DNA of 14,297 bases from NCBI GenBank assembly GCA_002383665.1, contig DFZI01000009.1, positions 40,276 through 54,572 of the forward strand, written 5' to 3'. The first letter of the stretch is position 1. Every line of letters starts with the position of its first letter. A model generated the notes under the pieces. It saw only the letters and a program-made list of their open reading frames with translations. It had not been told where the DNA came from and searched no databases. Source of the DNA: Dehalococcoidia bacterium UBA4060. Lineage in GTDB: Bacteria > Chloroflexota > Dehalococcoidia > GIF9 > UBA5629. This document shows, piece after piece, positions 7,925-14,297 of the stretch. The translations under genes were made by a program, and so were the position numbers.

Positions 7925-7953
7925 TTGATTTTGAAGTCCTGAAACTATATACT
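7925..7953 (+). promoter_or_regulatory. Candidate sigma70-type promoter upstream of ferritin-like gene and purine operon
   Basis: TTGATT (7925-7930) and TATACT (7948-7953) are separated by exactly 17 bases, a good vegetative promoter arrangement. It lies 75 bases upstream of the ATG at 8029, in the only sizeable gap (7833-8028) before the gene run that continues to purS. It could drive the ferritin-like gene, the basic mini-ORF and the pur genes. No obvious purine riboswitch or terminator-like hairpin was recognised in this gap. Confidence 0.45.
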
Positions 7954-8028
7954 TTCATCATTGTTTGTCATTATCTGTATATGATTAATTCCCATGTGAT
8001 TCGTCCTGCACCAATCCGGATGATTTAA

Positions 8029-8295
8029 ATGGATTATAACCTTTTTGAAAAAGCTGAAGACGGAGAACTGGAGCCCTCCATGGATCTTGAAATGGTACGG
8101 GATGATATAGTTGCCGAGTTTAAATCGATCAACGAATATGAAGCCCAGGTCGACATGCTCGACAATGAGGATGCGGCTGCTGTTATAGAACAGATACTGG
8201 AAGATAAAAAAACTCACGTTGCCAAACTGATCATGCTGTTAACACAGCTTGATCCTGTTCAGGCTGATAAACTCAATAATGAATTAAGGCAGTGA
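8029..8295 (+). CDS. Small ferritin-like (rubrerythrin/EncFtn-type) helical protein
   Basis: An 88-residue acidic protein predicted as two long helices (about 19-43 and 47-73) separated by a short DNED turn, the half-bundle layout of small ferritin-like proteins such as encapsulated ferritin, which dimerise to form a di-iron site. Helix 1 has AEFKSINEYEAQ with Glu30 and Tyr37; helix 2 has EDKKTHVAKL with His63. Aligned from memory without gaps to Rhodospirillum EncFtn, Glu30 and His63 match its Glu32 and His65, but the Glu62 position is Lys60, so the ExxH metal motif is broken. The start has a weak GGATGA upstream. It is followed after 3 bases by the basic mini-ORF, and no encapsulin gene is visible. 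Iron handling or oxidative protection is the family expectation; actual activity is uncertain. Confidence 0.7.
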   Translation: MDYNLFEKAEDGELEPSMDLEMVRDDIVAEFKSINEYEAQVDMLDNEDAAAVIEQILEDKKTHVAKLIMLLTQLDPVQADKLNNELRQ

Positions 8296-8298
8296 AAA

Positions 8299-8391
8299 AT
8301 GGGGCATAAACCTAAGCTCAAGGCGGTCAAGAAAAACCGCGGTAAGATCAAGGGCCACAAAAGGAATATCGTTAAAAAAGTAACTGAATAA
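8299..8391 (+). CDS. Very basic 30-residue mini-protein, function unknown
   Basis: A 30-codon ORF starting ATG GGG CAT and ending TAA, too short for usual gene finders. It lies in the 117-base space between the ferritin-like gene (3 bases away) and purD (21 bases away). AAGG (8286-8289) sits about 9 bases before the ATG, within the end of the upstream gene, so translation could be coupled. The product has ten lysines, two arginines and two histidines and only one acidic residue (the last one), beginning MGHKPKLKAVKKNRGKIKG. No membrane segment. I do not recognise a family. Such composition would suit a nucleic-acid or ribosome-binding peptide, but this is composition only. It might also be a chance ORF. 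Confidence 0.5.
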   Translation: MGHKPKLKAVKKNRGKIKGHKRNIVKKVTE

Positions 8392-8412
8392 GCCGTAGCA
8401 GGTGTTTCTGTC

Positions 8413-9678
8413 TTGAAGGTACTGGTTATCGGCAATGGGGCCCGGGAACATGCCTTGGCCTGGAAATTGGCAGGAAGCACCCGGGTGGATTCAATTTTCG
8501 TCGCCCCCGGTAATGCCGGTACGTCAGCGATTGCACAAAACCTGGATATAGCTTCTTCGGATATATTCGCTGTTGTGCAAAAATCCGTTGAACTGAAGAT
8601 CGACCTGGCCATTATAGGCCCCGAAGCGCCGCTGGCGGCTGGCATCGTCAACCGTTTCCAGGAAAAAGGCCTTAAGGCGTTCGGCCCCTCGCAGGAAGCA
8701 GCAAGGCTTGAATCGAGTAAAGTATTCGCTCGGAACCTTATGCAAAAACATAGCATCCCCTGTGCCGCCGGCCGATCGTTCACCGATTATATGGAGGCGC
8801 TCCGATACCTCCAGTCTCAGCCAGCCCCCATAGTGATCAAAGCTGACGGATTGGCCGCAGGAAAGGGCGTGACCGTGGCAAACACCATACAGGAAGCTCA
8901 AGAAGCGCTCAAATACATGATGAAAGACAGAGTTTTCGGCACTGCGGGCGATCGGGTCATCATCGAGGAATACCTCTCCGGCAAGGAGGTCAGCCTGCTT
9001 GCCTTCACTGACGGAAAGACCGCTGTACCCATGGTGCCAGCCTGCGATTATAAAAGGGCTTATGATAATGACAGAGGGCCGAATACAGGAGGCATGGGCA
9101 GCTACAGCCCTCCGGGTTTCTTTGATACTAAAATGATAGAGCACATATTAAAGACTATCATTCAGCCTGTAGTAAAGGCCATGTCAGACGCTGGTAATCC
9201 TTACTGTGGGGTGCTGTATACCGGCCTGATTATAACTGATCAGGGACCAAAAGTACTTGAGTTCAATGCTCGCTTCGGAGATCCAGAAACGCAGGTCATT
9301 TTACCCCGCTTGAAGTCAGACCTGAGCGATATCATGCTCGCTACTGTTACAGGCAGGCTTGACCAGGTCCAAATTGAATGGAGCAATGATGCCTGCGTGG
9401 GTGTGGTTATGGCTTCAGGGGGGTATCCCGACAAGTATAGAACCGGACTTCCCATCACAATTTCACCGGGGTTAAGCGAAGATATCAACATTTTCTATGC
9501 GGGAGCTAAAAAAGGCGCGGACGGACAGATTTTTACAGATGGCGGGAGAGTGCTCACCATGACAGCGACAGGCCACACGATAAAGGAAGCACGGCAAAAA
9601 GTCTACAGCAATATTAACTTTGTCAGTTTCGACAATTGCCACTACCGCAAAGACATCGCTGAAAGGGAGGTGATCTGA
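8413..9678 (+). CDS. purD: Phosphoribosylamine-glycine ligase (GAR synthetase)
   Basis: A 421-residue ATP-grasp enzyme joining glycine to phosphoribosylamine to give GAR, the second step of purine synthesis. Domains in order: N-terminal Rossmann part (KVLVIGNGAREHALAWKL), FGPSQEAARLESSKVFAR leading into the ATP-grasp domain, PIVIKADGLAAGKGV with the ATP-binding lysine and glycine-rich loop, GPNTGGMGSYSPP, and the signature LEFNARFGDPETQ for metal and nucleotide. Length is standard. The start is a TTG at 8413, the only one fitting the family N-terminus, with AGGTG about 10 bases upstream; the GTG within that AGGTG is in another frame and hits a stop quickly. The stop overlaps the purE start by one base (TGATG). 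Confidence 0.97.
   Translation: MKVLVIGNGAREHALAWKLAGSTRVDSIFVAPGNAGTSAIAQNLDIASSDIFAVVQKSVELKIDLAIIGPEAPLAAGIVNRFQEKGLKAFGPSQEAARLESSKVFARNLMQKHSIPCAAGRSFTDYMEALRYLQSQPAPIVIKADGLAAGKGVTVANTIQEAQEALKYMMKDRVFGTAGDRVIIEEYLSGKEVSLLAFTDGKTAVPMVPACDYKRAYDNDRGPNTGGMGSYSPPGFFDTKMIEHILKTIIQPVVKAMSDAGNPYCGVLYTGLIITDQGPKVLEFNARFGDPETQVILPRLKSDLSDIMLATVTGRLDQVQIEWSNDACVGVVMASGGYPDKYRTGLPITISPGLSEDINIFYAGAKKGADGQIFTDGGRVLTMTATGHTIKEARQKVYSNINFVSFDNCHYRKDIAEREVI
9664..9673 (+). promoter_or_regulatory. Near-perfect Shine-Dalgarno for purE
   Basis: GGGAGGTGAT just before the ATG at 9678 contains GGAGGTGAT, complementary to the 16S rRNA 3' end over most of its anti-Shine-Dalgarno length. It lies inside the last codons of purD, whose stop overlaps the purE ATG, so it fixes the purE start and probably supports re-initiation. 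Confidence 0.8.
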
Positions 9679-10136
9679 TGGAAAAGGTTGCCGTTATAAT
9701 AGGCAGTAAAACGGATGAGCCGCTGATACAACCTGCGCTGGATACACTGAAAGAATTCAAAATCGATTTTGAGCTTTCCGTACTGTCAGCCCATCGCAAT
9801 CCCGATCGTGTACGCAAGTATGCGCTGGATGCCGCCGCCAGCGGCTTCGAAGTCATCATAGCAGCCGCAGGCAACGCAGCCCACCTGCCCGGAGTGATCG
9901 CGTCCTGGACTACATTACCGGTAATCGGCGTACCGCTTCCAACCAGTGATCTGCAAGGTATTGACTCACTTTACTCAATAGTTCAAATGCCAGGTGGCGT
10001 ACCGGTAGCCTGCGTGGGGATAGGATCAACTGGTGCCAAAAACGCAGCGCTGCTGGCCGTGCAGATCCTGGCTAACAAATATGATCATATCCGCAAAGCT
10101 TTCACCGAGTATAAAAGAAAGCTGGCTGAAATGTGA
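9678..10136 (+). CDS. purE: N5-CAIR mutase / AIR carboxylase catalytic subunit, PurE
   Basis: A 152-residue PurE forming CAIR. Motifs: VIIGSKTDEP (7-15), SAHRNP with catalytic-type His39 (37-42), AAAGNAAHLPG (62-72), PVIGVPLPTSDLQGIDSLYSIVQMPGG, and GAKNAALLA (119-127). The AHLPG and SIVQMP segments place it with class I PurE rather than the SAHKT / NALSG class II type. Small departures from E. coli are Thr for Ser in GSxSD, Asn for Thr in SAHRTP, and Asn in the AGGAAHLPG loop. Class I enzymes normally work with PurK, which makes N5-CAIR, but no purK is adjacent. The 3' end is 12 bases before purB. Identity is secure; whether it uses N5-CAIR or CO2 directly cannot be read from the sequence. 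Confidence 0.95.
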   Translation: MEKVAVIIGSKTDEPLIQPALDTLKEFKIDFELSVLSAHRNPDRVRKYALDAAASGFEVIIAAAGNAAHLPGVIASWTTLPVIGVPLPTSDLQGIDSLYSIVQMPGGVPVACVGIGSTGAKNAALLAVQILANKYDHIRKAFTEYKRKLAEM

Positions 10137-10148
10137 GGACTGGGACCG

Positions 10149-11483
10149 ATGATTGAGCGCTACTCACGCCCCCAAATGAAAAAAATCTGGTCGGACAAGA
10201 ATAAGTTCGATAAATGGCTGCAGGTGGAAATCGCCGTGTGTGAATCCTGGGCCGAGATTGGCCGTATCCCCAAGGAAGCCATACCGGAAATCAAGAAAGC
10301 GCATGTTAACTTTAAACGTATGGGGGAGATCCTCCGCATTACCCACCATGATATGACAGCATTCCTCAATGCAGTCAGCGAGACCATCGGTGAGGAATCC
10401 CGCTTCATTCATCTTGGCCTTACATCATCCGATGTCATGGATACGGCCCAAGCATTGCAGCTTAAAGAAGCCGCAGAATTGCTGCTGGAAGACACCAAAA
10501 GACTGATCAAAGTGCTGGAAGAAAAAGCAATTGCCCATAAGGATACTATCATGATAGGGCGTACCCATGGAGTACACGCTGAGCCCATTACATTCGGGCT
10601 AAAAATGGCACTCTGGTCACAGGAGATGAGAAGGAATCTGCATCGCCTGCAGGAAGCATACCAAAACATTTCGGTAGGCAAGATATCAGGTGCCGTTGGC
10701 ACCTATGCAGCGGTGCCTCCCGAGATAGAAGAATTGACCTGTTCCCGTCTGGGTCTGAAAGCTGCTCCTATTTCCAACCAGATTATTCAGCGTGATCGCC
10801 ATGCTCAATTTGTTACTACCCTGGCCATCATTGGCAGCTCACTGGAAAAATTTGCCACAGAGATCAGAGCACTGCAGCGTACCGAGATACTGGAAGCAGA
10901 GGAACCATTTTCCGCCGGGCAAACAGGCTCTTCAGCCATGCCTCACAAACGCAATCCCGAGCTATGTGAGAGAGTCTGTGGCCTGTCAAGGCTATTACGT
11001 GGGCATGCTGTAACCTCACTTGAAAATATCGCCCTCTGGCATGAGCGTGATATCAGTCATTCCTCCAATGAACGCATCATTCTGCCTGACTCCTGCCTGG
11101 CGCTTGATTATATGGTTTACATTTTCACAGGCGTAATGGAAGGCCTGCAAATACATTCTGAGAGGATGAAACGCAACCTCGAAAACACACATGGCCTTGT
11201 CTTTTCACAAAATGTGATGCTGGCCCTGGTAGACAAGGGGTTGAGCCGCCAGCGAGCTTACGAATTGACTCAGCGTAATGCCACCAAGGCATGGAAAACC
11301 GGTACCCCCTTCTTAAAGCTGCTTAAAGAAGATAATGACGTAAGGAAATACCTATCCGGAAGCGACCTGGCTGCAATCTTTGATTACGGCCATTTTCTCA
11401 GTCATGTCGATACAATTTTCCAGCGCCTCGGACTGATTAAGAAGGGACATAAGGCTACGACAAAAAATAATCAGGAGGCATGA
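10149..11483 (+). CDS. purB: Adenylosuccinate lyase
   Basis: A 444-residue member of the fumarase/aspartase superfamily, eliminating fumarate from SAICAR and from adenylosuccinate. Visible: N-terminal IERYSRPQMKKIWSD typical of bacterial PurB, THHDMTAF (65-72), LTSSDVMDT (91-99), GRTHGVHAEP with His140 as the likely catalytic residue (137-146), and the superfamily signature GSSAMPHKRNP with the catalytic serine near 261-262 (260-270). Length and order are normal, and all helical core segments are present. The ATG at 10149 follows the purE stop by 12 bases with GAGG / GGGA upstream. It ends with an overlapping AGGAGG site that serves purC. It links the purC step to AICAR production. Confidence 0.97.
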   Translation: MIERYSRPQMKKIWSDKNKFDKWLQVEIAVCESWAEIGRIPKEAIPEIKKAHVNFKRMGEILRITHHDMTAFLNAVSETIGEESRFIHLGLTSSDVMDTAQALQLKEAAELLLEDTKRLIKVLEEKAIAHKDTIMIGRTHGVHAEPITFGLKMALWSQEMRRNLHRLQEAYQNISVGKISGAVGTYAAVPPEIEELTCSRLGLKAAPISNQIIQRDRHAQFVTTLAIIGSSLEKFATEIRALQRTEILEAEEPFSAGQTGSSAMPHKRNPELCERVCGLSRLLRGHAVTSLENIALWHERDISHSSNERIILPDSCLALDYMVYIFTGVMEGLQIHSERMKRNLENTHGLVFSQNVMLALVDKGLSRQRAYELTQRNATKAWKTGTPFLKLLKEDNDVRKYLSGSDLAAIFDYGHFLSHVDTIFQRLGLIKKGHKATTKNNQEA

Positions 11484-11484
11484 A

Positions 11485-12396
11485 TTGTCTGTTCAGCTTG
11501 CAACATCGCTTAAACTACCATTATTTGTTAAAGGCAAGGTCAGAGATACTTACAAGCTGGGGGATAAGCTTCTCATAGTAGCTACCGACCGTATCTCAGC
11601 TTTTGATGTTGTTCTGCCCAATGGCATTCCCGACAAAGGTATCGTTCTCAATCAGCTTTCCGCATTCTGGTTTGCCAGAACCTATCATATCGTCCATAAC
11701 CATATGATCGAATCGGTCGAAAGCCAGCGTGCACTGACCAGGTATAGCCCCAACCACAAGCCATTTCCGAGTTCGATAATGGGGCGATCCATGGTCGTAA
11801 CCAGGGCTGAACGTATACCCGTTGAATGCGTGGTGCGCGGCTACATCGCCGGCTCCGCCTGGGCCGAATACAGGAAATCGGGCACTATCAACGGCCAAAA
11901 GGCGCCCAAGGGTCTGAAGGAAAGCGGAGCATTGCCTGAGACATTGTTTACACCTACTACCAAGGCTGAATCAGGTCATGATATACCCCTCACACCACGA
12001 GAACTTAATAATCTGGTCGGCTCCGAAGTTGCATCTGAACTGCAAGAAAAAAGCATCGCACTATATGAATTTGCCCGGCACTATGCCGAAGAGCATGACA
12101 TTATCATCGCCGATACCAAGTTTGAGTTCGGCTATGCCGATAATGAGCTCATATTGATCGATGAGGCGCTGACGCCCGATTCCAGCCGTTTCTGGGATAG
12201 AAACAATTATATTGTGGGCAGACCCCAGGCGAGCTATGACAAACAGCCTGTGCGTGACTGGCTCACCTCCACAGGGTGGGACAAACAGCCACCGGCACCT
12301 TCATTACCCGCTGGCATAGTTTCGGCAACAGCCAAGCGGTACCGACAGGCATATTACCTGCTGACAGGAAGGAGGCTTCCACATGTTTTTAGCTAA
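11485..12396 (+). CDS. purC: SAICAR synthetase
   Basis: A 303-residue phosphoribosylaminoimidazole-succinocarboxamide synthase, condensing CAIR with aspartate using ATP. Motifs: FVKGKVRDTY (14-23, nucleotide loop), TDRISAFDVVLPNGIPDKG (34-52), VECVVRGYIAGSAW (113-126), TPTTKAESGHD (156-166), ADTKFEFG (209-216), and DEALTPDSSRFW (226-237). The length matches the ~300-residue form (as in yeast) rather than the ~240-residue E. coli type. The start is TTG at 11485, one base after the purB stop, with CAGGAGG (11472-11478) seven bases upstream; the ATG at 11480 is in another frame. The last 14 bases overlap purS. Confidence 0.96.
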   Translation: MSVQLATSLKLPLFVKGKVRDTYKLGDKLLIVATDRISAFDVVLPNGIPDKGIVLNQLSAFWFARTYHIVHNHMIESVESQRALTRYSPNHKPFPSSIMGRSMVVTRAERIPVECVVRGYIAGSAWAEYRKSGTINGQKAPKGLKESGALPETLFTPTTKAESGHDIPLTPRELNNLVGSEVASELQEKSIALYEFARHYAEEHDIIIADTKFEFGYADNELILIDEALTPDSSRFWDRNNYIVGRPQASYDKQPVRDWLTSTGWDKQPPAPSLPAGIVSATAKRYRQAYYLLTGRRLPHVFS

Positions 12397-12640
12397 GGTC
12401 TATATAACGCTTAAACCCACGGTCAATGACCCCCAGGGCTTGACTATCAGGGGCGCATTGCACAACCTCGGTTTTACCACAGTACAGGAAGTCCGTGCTG
12501 GCAAATTCCTTGAGATCAAGATCGCGGGAGAGGATCAAGAAAAGGCACGCGTTGACGTGGAAAATATGTGCAAGAAACTCCTGGCCAACACAGTGATCGA
12601 GAACTTCCGCTTCGATCTGGAATCAATTAAACAGGGCTGA
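12383..12640 (+). CDS. purS: Phosphoribosylformylglycinamidine synthase subunit PurS
   Basis: An 85-residue protein with the PurS fold pattern: FLAKVYITLKPTVNDPQG at the N-terminus, then RGALHNLGFTTVQEVRAGKFLEIKI, a central helix, and a C-terminal TVIENFRFD strand. PurS, PurQ and the small PurL form FGAM synthase, in which PurS is a small structural partner thought to assist ammonia channelling. Its presence implies a short-type PurL and a separate PurQ elsewhere, because neither follows here. The ATG at 12383 lies inside the end of purC (14-base overlap) with AAGGAGG (12368-12374) at good spacing. It is the last gene of the operon and is followed after 6 bases by a convergent gene. Confidence 0.93.
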   Translation: MFLAKVYITLKPTVNDPQGLTIRGALHNLGFTTVQEVRAGKFLEIKIAGEDQEKARVDVENMCKKLLANTVIENFRFDLESIKQG

Positions 12641-12644
12641 TCCT

Positions 12645-12662
12645 TTCTATCTCGGGATAGAA
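12645..12662. repeat. Perfect 7-bp inverted repeat with 4-base loop at convergent gene ends
   Basis: TTCTATC and GATAGAA flank TCGG, forming a perfect small hairpin immediately after the purS stop and overlapping the last codons of the convergent lipoprotein gene. It could slow transcription from both sides, but it is AT-leaning and has no T-run on either strand, so it is not a classical intrinsic terminator. Confidence 0.35.
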
Positions 12663-13828
12663 TATCTCACATGCAGCACTGCTGTGTCCAGACAGATCAT
12701 ATCTGCTTTACTATCCCAATTGGTCGTAGTAAAAAACTGTACCCGAAATTGACAGCGTGACTGGCCGCTTGCCAGCAAAGTCTCAATAATATTGTTACCA
12801 TAGCTGTCATGCATCACATCCAGCTTCAATGGAGATCCCGACAGGTCGGTTATTTTTAAGCTTCCAACAAGGGATGCAGGGAACTCATAGCCCAGCCTTC
12901 CCAGATCGGCTGTCGGACCATATTGATATTGGTAAACTTCCAGTGCGCCCATATTGCCCCATCCTGAGACGCTGTATACAGGATTGCCCGATATTGTATA
13001 TGTGCCCAGGTCCAATACAGCTTCCTCAATCACGGCATTTACCGGCAGGGAATAGATATCAAAACTGAGGAAAGCGCGGCTGGGCAGATTCATGGTCGTA
13101 TCGCCGACGCACACTGCGTCAGATTTGCTGTAATTGGCACCGCTCTTGGTCATAGAGCCGCTTTCCGAAATGACCAGCGGCAGGTCGGCAGCATAATCGC
13201 CCTCCGCTTGAGGATGGTCAACCGGGCTCACCACTACAGTCAGGTTCTTTACCACTTGGCCGAGCGAATTTGAAGCTGTTAGGGTATAAATAGTTGTTTT
13301 TTCCGGTGACACCAGCACAGTTATATTCGGTTCCACCGGACCTACGTCAGGGCTGATAAAAATACTGGTTGCACCGGTAACATCCCAGCTCAGCATCGTA
13401 TTCCGGCCATGGATTATAGCCGGCGGTTCAGCCTTGAACGCGTGGATTACCGGCACCCATGTTGCTGTTTCCGGGACCGAGGCCGAAGTATCTTCTGACT
13501 GTGTCCCCCTGACAGCAACTTGGCACCTGGCTGAAGCATCCCCTGCAGCATTATTGGCGGTCAGAGTATAGGTAGTCGTCACAGAAGGGGTAATAGTCGT
13601 AGAACCGCTCACCGCAACATTACCCACGCCCTGGTCGATGAAAACACTGTTGGCGCCGCTTACGCTCCAGGATAGTATGCTGACCTCTCCGGCATCGATA
13701 ATAGCTGGGCTCGCTGAGAATGCCCTGATAACCGGTTTATCCAGAATCGAAGGCAGCTCACCCGATACAGTTATACATCCTGACATGAATACGCAAATTA
13801 TCAATAATATTAATGTTACTTTTTTCAT
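12647..13828 (-). CDS. Lipoprotein with two Ig-like repeats and a beta-rich C-terminal domain
   Basis: A 393-residue predicted surface lipoprotein of unknown function. MKK is followed by a hydrophobic run and the lipobox FMSGC, with Cys18 as the lipidation site. Two tandem Ig-like repeats follow, about residues 32-105 and 126-201. Each starts with PVI-AF-A-P, has a central LSW-V-GA-S-FI strand and ends TTxYTLTAxNxxG. The remaining part (about 215-393) has SRAFLSFDIYSLPVNAVIEEAVLDLG, resembling DNRLRE-type beta-sandwich domains of secreted proteins, with scattered aromatic residues. No catalytic motif is recognised. GGGGGTG lies about 7 bases before the ATG at 13828. It sits 18 bases downstream of another exported-type gene, so the two are probably co-transcribed. 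A role in adhesion or in binding polymer outside the cell is inferred. Confidence 0.85.
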   Translation of the reverse strand: MKKVTLILLIICVFMSGCITVSGELPSILDKPVIRAFSASPAIIDAGEVSILSWSVSGANSVFIDQGVGNVAVSGSTTITPSVTTTYTLTANNAAGDASARCQVAVRGTQSEDTSASVPETATWVPVIHAFKAEPPAIIHGRNTMLSWDVTGATSIFISPDVGPVEPNITVLVSPEKTTIYTLTASNSLGQVVKNLTVVVSPVDHPQAEGDYAADLPLVISESGSMTKSGANYSKSDAVCVGDTTMNLPSRAFLSFDIYSLPVNAVIEEAVLDLGTYTISGNPVYSVSGWGNMGALEVYQYQYGPTADLGRLGYEFPASLVGSLKITDLSGSPLKLDVMHDSYGNNIIETLLASGQSRCQFRVQFFTTTNWDSKADMICLDTAVLHVRYSIPR

Positions 13829-13846
13829 AGTAGCACCCCCTTTGAA

Positions 13847-14297
13847 TTACCTGATGATCCTGGCTTGCTCCCAGACAGCCCAGTCCTGGCTGGCAGTGCC
13901 CTCGGCGCTCACTTGCAGGATAAAATCAGCTTTCTTACCCGCATAAGGTGTAAGATCGACATCAATGGTTTTTATCGTCCCATCATATGACTTGATCCCA
14001 TCGAATATCCATGTATTAGGGCCTCCTTCATACCTGATCATGACCTTATATCTGACCTTACCCGCCGTAGCATTCTTGATCAGACCGCAACGTGCATAAA
14101 AATGCTCGCCGGCTTTAACTCTATACCCAAGAGTGTTATACATCTCAGCATATGTCCCCGCTATATACCCGTTATCCACCCATTCAGGATGCGTTTCAAG
14201 GACTCTGTCATAAACTACATTGTTTTCCAGTGTCACATTGGTACGGTAACAGGCAAAGCCTTTGGGATCATTGGTTGCCCCACCGAATGTCAGGGGG
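13847..14297 (-). CDS. Secreted-type beta-sandwich protein, N-terminus beyond window
   Basis: About 150 C-terminal residues of a larger protein. The frame stays open through the right edge, so internal GTG codons such as that at 14236 need not be the start. The visible part has FACYRTNVTLENNVVYD, then YRVKAGEHFYARCGLI, a strand-rich middle (KVRYKVMIRYEG), and ends VDLTPYAGKKADFILQVSAEG followed by QDWAVWEQARIIR. The 'D-A-W--aRI' ending resembles beta-sandwich carbohydrate-binding-like modules of the NPCBM kind, where the domain closes with an aspartate and tryptophan just before the last strand. I cannot assign a family firmly. It lies 18 bases upstream of the Ig-repeat lipoprotein and is probably its operon partner. 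Any catalytic domain would lie outside the window. Confidence 0.7.
   Translation of the reverse strand, partial: PLTFGGATNDPKGFACYRTNVTLENNVVYDRVLETHPEWVDNGYIAGTYAEMYNTLGYRVKAGEHFYARCGLIKNATAGKVRYKVMIRYEGGPNTWIFDGIKSYDGTIKTIDVDLTPYAGKKADFILQVSAEGTASQDWAVWEQARIIR

Noticed and set aside
7833..8028. Possible riboswitch or small RNA upstream of the ferritin-like/purine genes
   Set aside because: I could not find a purine-riboswitch-like three-helix arrangement or a convincing stem followed by a T-run; only a promoter-like pair is supported.
8259..8783. 174-codon open frame on the minus strand across the mini-ORF and purD start
   Set aside because: Cysteine- and serine-rich translation typical of a shadow frame, overlapping several real genes.
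8524..9144. 206-codon open frame antisense to purD
   Set aside because: It lies fully opposite a well-supported purD with intact motifs; its own translation has no family features.
12645..12662. Intrinsic bidirectional terminator
   Set aside because: The hairpin is perfect but short and AT-leaning, and no T-tract follows on either strand, so it is listed only as an inverted repeat.
13847..14236. A complete 129-residue gene starting at GTG 14236
   Set aside because: The same frame stays open to the window edge with sensible protein sequence, so this is more likely an internal codon of a longer gene.

Overview
The window reads as chromosomal DNA of a moderate-G+C anaerobic bacterium. My best guess is Chloroflexota, Dehalococcoidia-like. 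This rests on several hints: a short GH57 glycoside hydrolase of the kind I associate with that group, tiny archaeal-style PRC-barrel proteins, separate PurS, a ~300-residue PurC, and a lipoprotein with tandem Ig-like 'SW-V-GA' repeats. No rRNA, marker gene or mobile element is present to confirm it. No tRNA, CRISPR array, insertion sequence or gene-free stretch longer than about 200 bases was seen.

Left half (1-7481, all minus strand): a glycogen / alpha-glucan block. In transcription order it is holA (clamp-loader delta subunit), a 125-bp gap, glgC (ADP-glucose pyrophosphorylase), glgA (glycogen synthase), a ROK-family sugar kinase, a GH57 glycoside hydrolase, a 73-residue PRC-barrel protein, and a second GH57 enzyme of the 4-alpha-glucanotransferase type that runs off the left edge. 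glgA/ROK and ROK/GH57 are joined by 4-base ATGA overlaps, so this is very probably one operon. GlgC makes ADP-glucose and GlgA polymerises it. The GH57 enzymes would reshape or trim the glucan, and the ROK kinase would phosphorylate released glucose.

Centre (7482-8412): an AT-rich divergent intergenic region, a second small PRC-barrel protein, a promoter-like element, a small ferritin-like helical protein, and a very basic 30-codon ORF squeezed in before purD. This is the least ordinary part of the window.

Right-centre (8413-12640, plus strand): a tight purine operon purD-purE-purB-purC-purS, with overlaps or very short gaps. It covers GAR synthesis, AIR carboxylation, SAICAR synthesis, the adenylosuccinate lyase steps and the PurS subunit of FGAM synthase. 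purK, purQ and purL are not in the window.

Right end (12647-14297, minus strand): a convergent pair of exported-type proteins. One is a lipoprotein with two Ig-like repeats and a beta-rich C-terminal region. The other is a secreted-looking beta-sandwich protein whose N-terminus lies beyond the window. Most of the window is recognisable metabolism. I found no clear new defence or mobile system. The best leads are the altered metal site in the ferritin-like protein, the basic mini-ORF, and the paired PRC-barrel proteins beside glycogen enzymes.
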